Shown here piece by piece: positions 51,201 through 61,885 of a stretch of 64,000 bases of DNA. The notes beneath the pieces were generated by a model. The model was given only the letters and a program-made list of their open reading frames with translations, was not told where the DNA came from and made no database searches. The position numbers were made by a program, and so were the translations under genes. Source of the stretch: Kryptolebias marmoratus (taxonomy: Eukaryota > Chordata > Actinopteri > Cyprinodontiformes > Rivulidae). Where the stretch lies: NCBI RefSeq assembly GCF_001649575.2, contig NC_051439.1, forward strand, positions 9,088,449 to 9,152,448, read 5' to 3'. Position 1 is the stretch's first letter, and each line of letters opens with the position of its first letter.

Positions 51201-54200
51201 ATCATGGATATAGAGTCGCTGTTCTGCCGGTACTTTCAGTTAGTTTTTAATGTTGCTCAGTTTACAGTAAAGTTTGTAATCTTTCCTTTCTTCTGTATGT
51301 TAGATGTGAAGAAGGACTGGTCAGACCATGCCCTGTGGTGGGAAAAGAAGAAGACATGGCTGCTGAAAACCCACTGGACGTTGGACAAGTATGGCATCCA
51401 GGCCGATGCCAGGCTGCTCTTCACGCCACAACACAAGCTGCTGCGCCTGCAGCTGCCCAACATGAAGCACATGAAGGTGAAGGTGAACTTCTCCGACCGC
51501 GTCTTCAAGGCTGTGTCGGACATCTGCAAAACGTTCAGTGAGTACCTCTAGTGGCTCATTCTCATGTTCATTTTAGTAACGCTGTGCGAAACGGTCATTA
51601 TGAGATGAGGCGGGACGCTAAATGGCAACGAGTGATGGGATTGAAGGTTTTTAGACGCACTGAAGGCACCCATCCTGCTCAGCTGAAAACTTCTTTCAGT
51701 GGTTGTATTTTTAGAAATCTTCTGCATCAAACTTTGACGACCATATCCTTCCTCTTTCTTTGCTTTATTTGGTAATTAGTATTGTTTATTAAACACACTC
51801 TCAGCTCAGCACGGTACAGCATGGCTGACCAGTCTGAAGTCATGTCCTTGAACCCAGGGCTCCATCCGTCTCTCCGTAATGTTTAGTATACAGAGATTAT
51901 CAATCTGCCTCAGGCTTAAAAGTCACACCCACATGCACACGTGTGTGCTCAGTCTTTTCTTACTTACACATTATCGCCTCTTTTCAGATCAATTTCTTAA
52001 ACGTGAGCGTCTCCCCCTCCTACATGCTGTAAACAGTGGATCTAAAGGTCTCACACACTCTGGGGGTCTCGTATCACTGGCTCCCTACTGTCCTTCCTGT
52101 GAGAGATGAGTCAGAGGTCACATTCTGGACCCCATTAGGCTCTGACCTGCTGACTCACACTTTTCTGCACCAGACCTCACCCCATGCCCCTGATTCTTAG
52201 CTACAATTTCAATCAGGGCTTTGCAGGTTTTGAGAAGCCCCCCACCCCCCACCCCCCNNNNNNNNNNNNNNNNNNNNNNNNNNNNNNNNNNNNNNNNNNN
52301 NNNNNNNNNNNNNNNNNNNNNNNGCACACCTGTTGTCTTTGTCACGGCAGGCCCGTCGGATATTGTAGCTTCCAGCAGCAGTTTGTTTGCCTGTTTGTTA
52401 GCTTTTACAGGTAGCATGTCGAAAGCAAAACAGTTGAAATGAAAGAGGGAAAAAAAATGTCACATTTTAACTGTGCAGTGAGGGTGTTTTGGAAAACAGA
52501 AGCTAGAAAAAAAAAAAACCAGGATGGCAGTTTTTCTGTCAGCCTCATCTACTTCTGTAATAAAACTGATTCAGCTTCACAGAAATTAAGAACAAATTGC
52601 TTTTAGCTGATTTGGCATGTGTCCGGATGTTGTCTGCTGACTGTAAAGAGTTCTTTCTTACTTTGTTTTCCTTTTATTGCTCATTAGTAAGAGACAGTTC
52701 TGCTCTGTAGCCTTATAACGTCTGACTTGGCTTCTTTAAGCAGGTCTTCTCTGGAAGCAGCCTTTTTTTGTTATCTTGGCTACTTTTAATTTGACAGTTT
52801 CCTGTGAATTAATTTTTTTTCTGGCTGCCTTTGAGCTGCAAAGTATAGAAAATCTAGGTGGACAGGAAGAGATGAGGTCTGTCCAGCTCTCCTTTGCTGC
52901 AGACAGCAGAAAGGGAGGGGCAGAAATGCTTGAAGATAGAAACAGTTGAAGCAAAGATCATGAAGATATTTTTTATGTCAAGTTGTTGTAGTTCTCGTAC
53001 AGATGTCAGGGGACTTTTTTTCTATCATATCTGGCCATCTGACCACACAGAAGCTATTTCCTGCCCCTCTTGTGTAGATTTTGGCTTTTACATTTTTTTT
53101 TTTTAAAAATCGTTACGTTTCATAGTTTGAGCCTTTTTTTCCTGCTCTCAGCAGTCTCTTTATTTTGTAAATTTGAACAAATAATGCGTTATCTTGGCAA
53201 CTTTCCTTGTCTTGTTTTCAGTCTTTGCTGTGTAATCCGATTACCACAGTGAACTTTACATACTGTACACATTGAAAGGTGGAAAAAAAAGAGAAAAAAA
53301 TTCAAGATAACACTCCAAGTTAAAAGTTTAAAACAAATTCCTAAGTTCAGGGCAGCTGTTTTCTGATACGGACACCGTCCATCTGGTCTGACTGGGTGAG
53401 AAGGAAACTCAGCAAAAGGTTGATGTACTGTAATACATGAAAATCTCTCAGTTCCACCCCCCATTTTTGACCTCGAAATCCGTTAGTCAGCTCTCACATC
53501 CTGTACTACGTTGCTTACTTGATGAAGAATTAATATTAGGAATTTTCCACATTTAGTTTTTAGGACAACAAACTTCTATTTTTGTTGTTTATTCAGTGTT
53601 TTGTCAGGTTCAAATTCAAAAGATTTTCAGTTCACAATAAAAAGTTATTGGGTTGTTGACTCGTCTTTTTCTTTCGCACATAAAAAGCAGTCAAAGTCGG
53701 GCAGTCGCTTCAATAGGAGGCTGTTTAGTTCATTCTGTAAACCGACCCACAAACTGGTACTTTTCACTCCAGACTAACACATGACAGGACTAAAATATCA
53801 AGCCAGTTCTGTTAGCAGAGCACCTTCGGGGTAACAAATGTCAGGTTTCTCCACTTAATCAGAACTTGTAAGCAGTCCTTTATCCCGATCTGAGGGAACA
53901 CTTACACAGAAGCACTTTCGAGTACATACAGTACACGGATCAAAGCTGGTACTTTCAGATTGCAGCAAATCAATTCTCGAGGAAAGCAAGAAGACGTGAG
54001 TAACGGCGTGTCCGTATCCCTCTCATGTAAAGGACGTTTGCAGCAGGATGTTGACAGTTGAGGGAACTTGTTTGATAAGGCGGCTTTTTCCTCCAAGACG
54101 GTCCATTTGTGTGAGCTGTTTGTGGTGTGTTGTTTTGGTCCAACAGACTAATGGCCCATTACCCTGTGGTCTGATTTGCTGGGCGTAAGTGTGCTTTCTA

Positions 54201-57200
54201 GTGCTGTCGCAACATGGAAGCTCTGTGGTTTGACCTAAACTCTAACAAACTTGAAATTTGTCTCATTTTGATGTTTTTTAGCACCTTTTTTTAATCTTTG
54301 TCTGGTTAAAACAAGCTAACTTTTGTCACCAATCCATGAACATCAGTCAGGATTTGTCCTGATTATACTCGGTTGGGGTATTTCAAATACGCATACAGCC
54401 TTCTGTTTAAGACTGAATGATGGTAATGTTTTACCATCAGTGTTATTCAGTCTACTGCAGATTAAGCACTTGAATTCTCACTTAGAGACTATAAAGGGAA
54501 ATGAGTGATGTCACTTTTTTGCCCATGTAGGGTCTCCATCTGTTTGGATGGTAAATTTCAGCATTGTAAAATTAGACTCTGACGATGTTTGTGATTCTTT
54601 GTGGCTGGGATTACTCACTGCAGTGAATCATCTGTTCCAAGGAGTAGATCTTTTAAATCCAGCTGGCTCTCAGTCAGCCCCTCTCCTCTGGCTTTCAGCC
54701 TGGTTCCTGCCAGAAAGGCCTGAAGGCTGGAGGCTTCGGGGTCTTACAGTCCAGGTGTCACTTCTACTAATGGAAGGCACCCAGGCTTTAGTAGGCACTC
54801 TCACCTCCACTCTACTGTCCGTCTGACGTCATCCCATAGTATGTTGGGAGTGTTGGAGCTGATTCCTTTAAACGAAATCCTTCCCAAAGGCCGTTCTTAA
54901 ATTGTTACTGTAACATGCAATTAAAGTATTGACTGAGACTGTCAGCAGAAAAGCGGCTCAAATGAAAAATATTCATGGAACATTTTTAGTGTTCTCCTTC
55001 TAAAAGCTTTATTTTTTATTTATTTTAATCTTTATTGTTTTAAAACCTGCCACCAAAGTATCTTAAATTTTTACATCAACGCACTGACGTATTTTAGCAA
55101 CAACTCTGCAACACATTAAAAAAGAATATACTTGCACTAAAATTACCCCTAAATGGTCACCTGATTAGAGGCTGGAGCATCTTAATAGAATTTAATTTTA
55201 ATAGAACTCATTAATGTTTAAATTAATCTAAAAAAAAGGGAAATTGCATTCTTATGGTGTGTATTGTTGAGGAAAAACTCAAATATTAGCTCAAACAAAT
55301 AATGGAAATTAATAGTAATTAGGTTAGTCACATTATATAAGACTAGTGGTAGATGGGGAAATGAATGTTCTGGAAAGGTCCTTATTGCAGTTCCCAAGTT
55401 CAAACTAATAACAGATATTATGTTTTTATAAAAAAGCCTTTGCTAACTGATGATTTAATTAGCCTTTTCTCTTTGAAACAGAGTTTACACGTGACAGTAC
55501 ATAGAAGAAATTTTATCTGACAAAAAATGTTTTATGCTGATTTTAATATTTAGGGTTAGGCGACATTAATGTGAAAATAGTACTTTGTTTTTTTTTTTTT
55601 TTTGACAAAGATATTTCAAAGGGCATAAAGCAGTTCTTTAGGCGCCATGAAGTCTTCATCAGCACTCCTTCCAAAGAGTTTTGGAATATTATGTTTGTTT
55701 ATATAAACGTCCTGTTTATTTACCCCAAAGTAAACTGCTCTTGATATTACTTTTATAGGAGCTTTTATATTTCCTGTTTTTCTTTTGGTAGATGATTCTG
55801 AATCCGTCTCTGAAATAGATTTCACACTTTTAAGTCTTTTAAGACCTGAAATTTACACAGAGCACGACATGTTTATGACAAAAGGGTTGCAGTATAATCC
55901 ATGCTAGGACAGTGGAAATAACTGATACATCTGATATAAATAATATTTATTACCTCTTACCAGATGTGGCTCTATTCAATCAGTACGTGTCGCAAAAGTT
56001 TCCATGTTGAACCTATAAGAGTTAAACAGTGTTGCAGTAACATGCCACATGCTTCTGCTATGCCTCACCAGGACACGCAGTCCAAGCTGAGTACTCCCAG
56101 TCTGAAACATATTTCACCATGCGTGTCGGCCTCCTCACATAGCTCAGTGGGGCTAAAGCTCAGCAGCACGCCAGGAACTCACATGGCTGTATAAGGGCAC
56201 AGGCGCTGTGCTGCGGCGCTGCAACGGAGCGAGGCTGGGGGGGAGGCTGGGAGGCTGGGAGAGGGCGATCTCCCATCTGGTAGTTCTTAAAACTCCTGGA
56301 ATGCTTTTGCTTTAGTTACACAAACCAAACAAGCCTGCTCACCAAGTCGAGATGTCCTCTCGACCCTCCCATTTGGGCTCTCCTCAACACCTTCGGCAAT
56401 CGCGACACTCGGCCATCTTTCATCCGTAGCAAGCTCAGACTGATTTAAGTCTACGAAATGAGATTCGCAGCTGTGTGTAGGGGAAAAAATAAAATTCTTG
56501 CTGATATCGGCATGCTCCTTTTGATTTATACTGAAACCGTGACAAGCCCAAATCCAGCTAAGTGTCCAGATGTGCGCGCGTCTGCGTTCAGTACATCTAT
56601 TCTAATCTTGACACTTTCTGGCTGTTCTAACCCCTCCATCAGAGCAATCCCATCATAGTTGCTGCTGAGTGATGGCTCCCCAGCCCTTCAGTCCAAGGGA
56701 TGGGGGGATAGATGAGAGGCTGGGGAATACGCTGCTGTCTTACTGTCTGTTGTTTGGCATTCAACCGCTTCGTGTATAGATTTTCAAAATGGCTGCTCTT
56801 TTAATTTCGAACTGCTGCTTTTTTGGTTAAAGATGGGCTGCTCATCAATTCACCAACAGCAGCTGAGTTGTCATGCTGTGTAAGGGGGGATAGTTAGAGG
56901 AGGAAGGTTCGAGGGGGATGAGGTTGTGTCTGGCTTGCCATCGCTGGAGATTACAGTTAAAAAAAAATTTTGGGGGTGGCCCTTATAAAAGAGATTTTCA
57001 ATTTTCCACCCCTTATGTACACAGCTGTCTACAGTTCCTATCCTATCTACTCTACTCTTGTCTCCTCTTCTTCCTCTATTTCTGTCTCTAGCTGCAAACT
57101 GTTGACTTTGCATCTCTATTTGCCTGTCCTATATATTTTCTACTCATTGTTTGTGTGCACTGCAAGAGGTCAGGCGGTTTATTTAAAGCCTGTAGTCAAA

Positions 57201-58445
57201 AAAGTGCTAATTACTGTTTTTTTGTGACTTGTGACAAAAAAAAAACCTGCCTTGCTTTATGTTCAGAATGGTTTGGTTGCTTCTAATGGTTAGGTTTACA
57301 GTATGTGGCTTCAAATGAACTTTCTTGCCATTTCCCCACAGATATCCGCCACCCAGAGGAGCTGTCTCTACTGCGCAAACCTCGGGATCCTAAGAAGAAA
57401 AAGAAAAAGTTGGACGAGGCAGACCAGGATGATGACCGGGAGCTGGAGGGTCCACTGTTGACCCCTGGATCAGGTGAGTTGCATTTGCACCTTGTTATTG
57501 TATTTATTGCAACTTTCTGGGCTCTGATGGTTTTAGGAATTACCAAGTAAAACAATTTTTGTGTGTATTTTGCTGTGAATAGTTGATACTCAAGCAGCAG
57601 GTTGATCAGCAGGTTCTGCCGGCTCCCGTGGAGCAGCCTCCGTCCCTTTTTTGTGTTTGTCTGCAATTGTGGTTGAGAAACCGCTAAGATGACTCCAAAC
57701 TGCTTCACCCAACTGCTGCTGACCAAATGTGAATGTGTGAGTTTGAGGCCTGCATGGGAACAACAACCATAGCTCCCAGTCCTTCAGGCAGGGAGGACTA
57801 AGAATGGTTGAGATTCCACACATAGCTGGTCACACTGCCATTTTAAGCTCAAACCAGGCAAGTGCAGTTATTGTGACCCTGCTTTCCTGCAGCGAGTGGA
57901 GGAGTGTTACAACCATATGAGCAGGGAGGAGCAGAACAAAACGGACCGGGCCGCTGTCACAGAGTTAGCATCCAGCAACAAACGCTAACGCTATGGGACA
58001 GGATGAATGGGACTCTTTGTGTGAGGAGTCTCCTTTTGCTTTGCAGTCTGTTCCTGCTCCATTTGCACCATTTGGCTCACAAGTTAATGGAAAAAAAAGC
58101 CTCAATATTTTTGTGAACTTCTGCTAGAATTGTTCTCTGATTCAAAGAAAATTTTATATATTACTTGCAAAGTCATCAGTTCTTTGTCTATTTGCTTATA
58201 TATTGAAATGAAATGAGTATTAAACATGTAAAACTGAGCTTGACATCAACAACAAACACTGATCACGCCCAGAGTCGTATCATTACGTAACATGGGTGTG
58301 CTACAGCAGAGATGCTTTCTGTTCCCAGAGAATAAATCTGGTCACACTGTTTGGTGGTGCAGACAAACAGAGTTTCAACAGGATCGTGCAAATCTGTACA
58401 CTATTACCAGATTCCCTGTGGGTGTGTGTGGGTGTGTGGGTGTGT

Positions 58446-58487
<42 letters not shown>

Positions 58488-61400
58488 CCTGATGTCACAT
58501 GCTGCAGTCAGAAAGTGCATGTCATGGTCAAGTTATAGAGTGCAGTTGTGTCCCCTGTGGGGAAGAGCCAGCCTCTTAGTGCGAGCCTTCTGATCAAAAT
58601 CACAAGACAAGGATGCAATCGGAAGCTTTTTCTTTTTTTCTTTCACCATCCCCCACCTTCAGTATGATTTGAATTTCATGTAATGGTGCAAAGATTTAGT
58701 GAAGAAATCAAATTATTTCTGCAGCATATTGATAATTAATTGTTCTTAGCAAAAATGTAGTAGTTATTTGAGGTTCCTCAAATTTATACAGTATAGATAA
58801 TGAACATTGTACAGAGAAGTCTATTCTTGCCTTCATAATAAATGAAATGGGTAGATGGTAAAAATAAGATCTTTTTTTTTTAAATGATCAGTTATTTCCA
58901 GTTAAATGTTTATGATCTTTTTTCCAATACATCAATCTATTTCCAAACATTTTAGGAAACTATATCCTCTCAGTCTGCACCTTCCCATGAAGTCCTCACA
59001 GAGCTGTCCATTTCTGTGGAGAAATTATGCTATTAATGTTCAACTGTTATGATTCAGACCAAGAGCCATGATATTACCCATAGTGCCACTCCCTCTCGCC
59101 CCAGTGGACTTACCATTTTGTGTCGTGTCCTCAGAGAGCCAGAACTTTATATTTGTGCTGCAGTTTATATTTGAAGAGCTGGGTTATGTTGACCAAGACT
59201 TTCCCTGCATTTGCAATTCCTCACGTTGCGTTGGCCGGTTCTGTGAAACCCCACTAATCAATCCGGGGTGATCCCTCTCTGTAAAGAGGGCTAAACTGAG
59301 TCATCCGCTCTGGGGCTGTGAGCTGGCAGTGTCTGTGGAAATGCCACAGAGCTCTACGGTTCTATTTTATTTATTTTTTTGGTCTTCCTCAGCTTTGTGT
59401 CTTTTCTCGTGTTTTCTTCTGTCCTTGAGTTTTTCAGCGTCTTATATCTGACGTACTGATTTTGTTTCCATTTCACTCCTTCCCTCCGATTGTTTTGTCT
59501 TTCTCCTTCGTCCTCCTTCTTTTCATCCTAGCCTCTGAAATAATTTACATCGGACCCGTCAAAGGTAAGCTTTTCTCTTCCTCTGTCCTTTTTCTTTGGC
59601 AACGCTTCTTCACCTTTGCCTTCTTACCCCCCTCCCCCCTTCCCACCACCGCTGGAGTGTTACGGTCACATGACATCTATAAGCTTTGGGACTAGCAGCA
59701 GAGTCACCTGACTGCTCTTCTAGTGGAAGTCACCTGATGTTGGTAGTCTCATGATAAATGCTTATGCATCCTATTAGAAAATAGTTAAAAAACTCACTTT
59801 TCTCCAAGCTAATCAAAGCCTGCTAACTGTGCCTGCTAAGTGATGTGCAGGATAGCAAATCCCTTTTTTAGCGATGGAAAGTTTTGCTTGGAGTGGAAGG
59901 TGTGTGTATTTGTATAGATGAGTGACAAATTGTGTTGTTGCTTTTCTTGTGTGTGCAGAATCCTAACCACATTCATACACTTCATTTCAGTCTACATCAT
60001 AATTCAACTAACAGCCCACACAGAAGCTTTGTGTAGAGACCAAATCCACAAGAGACACTTTAATTTATCGACAGCTTCATCATTATTTACTTAAATCTTA
60101 ACAGTTGATGGTGGTCCAGTTTTATCGAAGCCTTTTATTTGGGAGTCGAGCTAACTATCATAATACGTTTAACAAGTGTTGACCAGTGAGTCAACAGGAT
60201 GTTTATTTTAAGTTTTGTATTTTTAATCAATTAATGGACTGCTAGCCTTCGCCTTTTACACGGTTGCTCTGAATGGTTGACATTCTTTCAAAGACCCTAT
60301 GGGAGTTGGGAATACTCTCCCTGACCCGACGAACTCGGCATTAGAAGGAAGACCTTGAAGGAACCACTGGATAACATCCTCCCCCAGATGGAATGAATGG
60401 GTGGTCATAGCCTGTACCCCTTTCTCATGACCTCAGCACGCAAACAGACACAGACACACACACAAACACAAACCAAGCCCACTTCCTTTTTTTCTTTTTT
60501 TTTCAGAAGGGATTCAGTGATTTAGTCAGTGTTGCTTCTTGACCCTGGCCCTACACAGGGAGAGAGGGAACGAAGGGGAGGATGTGACCAAAAATACTCC
60601 ACAAGGCCAGTCAACAGGAAATGTAAACACCTTCAGTTCAGTGGTTTAGAATTGTAGTGAAAGGTCAAGATTCAAATCCTAAAAAAACCCATAAATATTA
60701 CCATTATATGGACATGTTAGACTTGTAGTTTTTTTTACTTGCTTGTTAATGAAATAATGGAGGTATAATTAATGATTTTGCCTCATATCTCCCCCTCTCC
60801 TGTGGGCAAATTGTATTGTGGTTTTGCTGTGTGGAGTGTTTTTTCCAGATTTCTGGTGATCCTGCTTTTATTGTGCATTATTTGCATGCTGATCCACATC
60901 AGTCTCAGCATCAACAAGAGGACATTGTTGAAGTCACTCATTTGCAGAAACGTTGACTGGTAGTCACATGAAGTTGTTGACTGCTAGCTGGTCTTGTTGG
61001 GCTTCAATTTCTGCAGACGTGTTTACGCCCTTTTTTGACATTGTAGACATATATTTGTACACGTGCATTTGAAATGTGAGCAACAACAAAGCAAAACAAG
61101 CTCATTTGTCTGGGTTTTTTTCTTTTCTTTTTTTAGGGAGCATCTACTCCAGTCCAGGCTTGTACAGTAAGACAATGACCCCCACCTATGACTCCAGGGA
61201 TGGCAGTCCTTTGTCTCCCACCTCGGCTTGGTTCGGAGACAGCCCCCTGTCCGAGGGCAATCCCGGCATCCTCGCTGTCAGCCAGCCAATTTCCTCCCCA
61301 GACATCCTGGTCAAACTCTACAAGCCCCAGTCCCTGCTGGACAAAGCCAAAATCAATCAGGGGTGAGATGACATTCACTCAGTGGTTCGGCCAAACTGTA

Positions 61401-61885
61401 ATAAATAATGTAGCTTTGTGCAGATTATTAAAACGGTTGCATGAGACTACATCTTCTCTTCATCTCATTAACCGTATGTACTGTCTGAACAGGTGGTTGG
61501 ACTCATCCAGGTCTCTCATGGAGCAAGACGTGAAGGAGAATGAAGTGCTCTTGTTGAAGTTTAAATACCACAGTTTCTTTGACCTCAACCCTAAGGTACA
61601 TCACAGACAAAACATCGCAACTTCATCCTAGAGGCAGTCAGTAGAGTGTGGAGCTATTTTTTTACTCTATTCCGTACAACTTATGATGTCGACCATTAGT
61701 TTTCTTGAAAAGGTAGAACCTTTAACAACACATGTAGTATTGTTTTCCCGAGTCAGTATGTGGGTGTTTGTCCGCAGTATGATGCCATCCGAGTCAACCA
61801 GCTGTATGAGCAGGCCAAGTGGGCCATCCTGCTGGAGGAAATTGAGTGCACAGAGGAGGAAATGATGATGTTTGCAGCCCTGCAG
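36138..61885 (+). CDS. fermt2: Kindlin-2 (fermitin family member 2), 5' half; continues past the right edge
   Basis: Exons 36138-36294, 51304-51537, 57342-57473, 61137-61362, 61493-61595 and 61778-61885 join in frame to give residues 1-320 of a protein normally near 680 residues. Kindlin-2 is a FERM-family adaptor that binds integrin beta tails, talin-linked adhesions and phosphoinositides at focal adhesions. The window holds the F0 domain (about 1-96, opening [20 protein letters not shown]), F1 with its long disordered loop (from about residue 140, with a six-lysine run then acidic residues), and the beginning of F2 ([20 protein letters not shown]). The PH insert, the rest of F2 and F3 lie beyond the edge. 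FERMT2 rather than FERMT1 or FERMT3 is chosen for near-identity to mammalian kindlin-2 over the whole reading. The ATG lies one base inside the exon after acceptor TTGGCAG. Confidence 0.96.
36485..36509. repeat. (TG)12 microsatellite
   Basis: TG dinucleotide run about 190 bases after the first fermt2 coding exon. Confidence 0.95.
39720..40085. repeat. Probable interspersed repeat patch
   Basis: A start resembling CAGGCGATTTAATGTTTTTG and an end TATATACAGTCTATGG are phrases typical of dispersed fish repeats. Nothing coding is seen. The family is not assigned and the boundaries are approximate. Confidence 0.4.
40228..40678 (+). mobile_element. Internally deleted Tc1/mariner element with perfect 22-bp terminal repeats
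   Basis: The two ends are exact inverted repeats of 22 bases (40228-40249 and 40657-40678, starting CACTATATTGCCAAAAG). A TA precedes the left end; CA follows the right end where TA is expected. Inside, the left part encodes the start of a fish Tc1 transposase ([18 protein letters not shown] at 40352 onward), then a frameshifted helix-turn-helix region. It jumps directly to sequence from the C-terminal end (EEW then [10 protein letters not shown]) near 40531. The catalytic core is missing, so the element cannot encode a transposase. At 451 bp it is a MITE-like derivative that would need a partner's enzyme to move. Confidence 0.9.
41494..41506 (+). promoter_or_regulatory. CTCF-like motif in fermt2 intron
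   Basis: GCTCTCTGGTGGC differs from the CTCF core GCCCCCTGGTGGC at two positions and has the same orientation as the pair upstream of ddhd1. Weak, motif-only evidence. Confidence 0.25.
48746..48769. repeat. (AC)n microsatellite
   Basis: AC run with a single T interruption in the long fermt2 intron. Confidence 0.9.
51304..51537 (+). CDS. fermt2: fermt2 coding exon 2 (F0-F1)
   Basis: Residues 53-130: [20 protein letters not shown] through [19 protein letters not shown]. The acceptor is TATGTTAG and the donor TTCA|GTGAGT. It is GC-rich compared with its 15 kb upstream intron. Confidence 0.96.
51538..57341 (+). other. fermt2 intron after coding exon 2
   Basis: 5804 bases including the 66-N gap. 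No exon or transposon recognised; several T homopolymers. Confidence 0.9.
52258..52323. other. 66-base assembly gap
   Basis: Sixty-six N directly after a C-rich run (CCCCCCACCCCCCACCCCCC). It lies in the fermt2 intron between coding exons 2 and 3, so it does not interrupt coding sequence. The gap is probably caused by the C-rich tract. Confidence 0.99.
57342..57473 (+). CDS. fermt2: fermt2 coding exon 3 (F1 loop, lysine run)
   Basis: Residues 131-174: [19 protein letters not shown] followed by more lysines, an acidic [12 protein letters not shown] stretch and GPLLTPGS. In kindlins this basic loop contributes to membrane binding. The acceptor is CCCCACAG and the donor TCAG|GTGAGT. Confidence 0.96.
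58418..58486. repeat. (TG)n with TGTGTGGG minisatellite start
   Basis: Begins with several TGTGTGGG-like units and runs into a pure TG array of about 40 bases. Intronic in fermt2. Confidence 0.93.
59532..59564 (+). CDS. fermt2: Candidate 33-nt alternative microexon of fermt2 (F1 loop)
   Basis: Inside the intron between coding exons 3 and 4 there is a strong pyrimidine tract and acceptor (CTTTTCATCCTAG), then 33 bases, then a consensus donor AAAG|GTAAGC. The block is phase 1 on both sides, so inclusion adds exactly 11 residues without changing frame: the loop reads [18 protein letters not shown] instead of S-GSIYSS. Splice sites and frame are seen directly. That it is used, and in which tissue, is inference. 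I do not recall a matching mammalian peptide with certainty. Confidence 0.6.
61137..61362 (+). CDS. fermt2: fermt2 coding exon 4 (F1 loop)
   Basis: Residues 175-249: [18 protein letters not shown], a Ser/Pro-rich stretch ([14 protein letters not shown]), then [19 protein letters not shown]. The acceptor is TTTTTTAG and the donor CAGG|GTGAGA in phase 2. Confidence 0.96.
61493..61595 (+). CDS. fermt2: fermt2 coding exon 5
   Basis: Residues 250-284: [20 protein letters not shown] and [12 protein letters not shown]. The acceptor is TGAACAG and the donor CTAAG|GTACAT, phase 0 at the end. Confidence 0.96.
61778..61885 (+). CDS. fermt2: fermt2 coding exon 6 (F2 start); last coding exon in window
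   Basis: Residues 285-320: [36 protein letters not shown]. The acceptor is TCCGCAG and the donor CTGCAG|GTAAAA. The next expected peptide (starting YHINKLS in mammals) is not found before 64,000, so the gene runs off the window. Confidence 0.96.

Larger units (their letters stand above)
36295..51303 (+). other. fermt2 intron after coding exon 1 (15 kb)
   Basis: 15,009 bases, by far the longest intron here. Contains the interspersed repeat patch, the deleted Tc1 element, a CTCF-like motif and an AC repeat. The stretch 48,880-49,060 looks less random than its surroundings and could be a conserved non-coding element. No exon-like block was seen. Confidence 0.88.
57474..61136 (+). other. fermt2 intron after coding exon 3
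   Basis: 3663 bases containing the TG minisatellite and, at 59532-59564, the candidate microexon. If that exon is used, the intron splits into 2058 and 1572 bases. Confidence 0.88.

Noticed and set aside
58301..58593. Open frames across the TG array near 58.4 kb
   Set aside because: Cys-Val and Thr-His runs are artefacts of the dinucleotide repeat in several frames.
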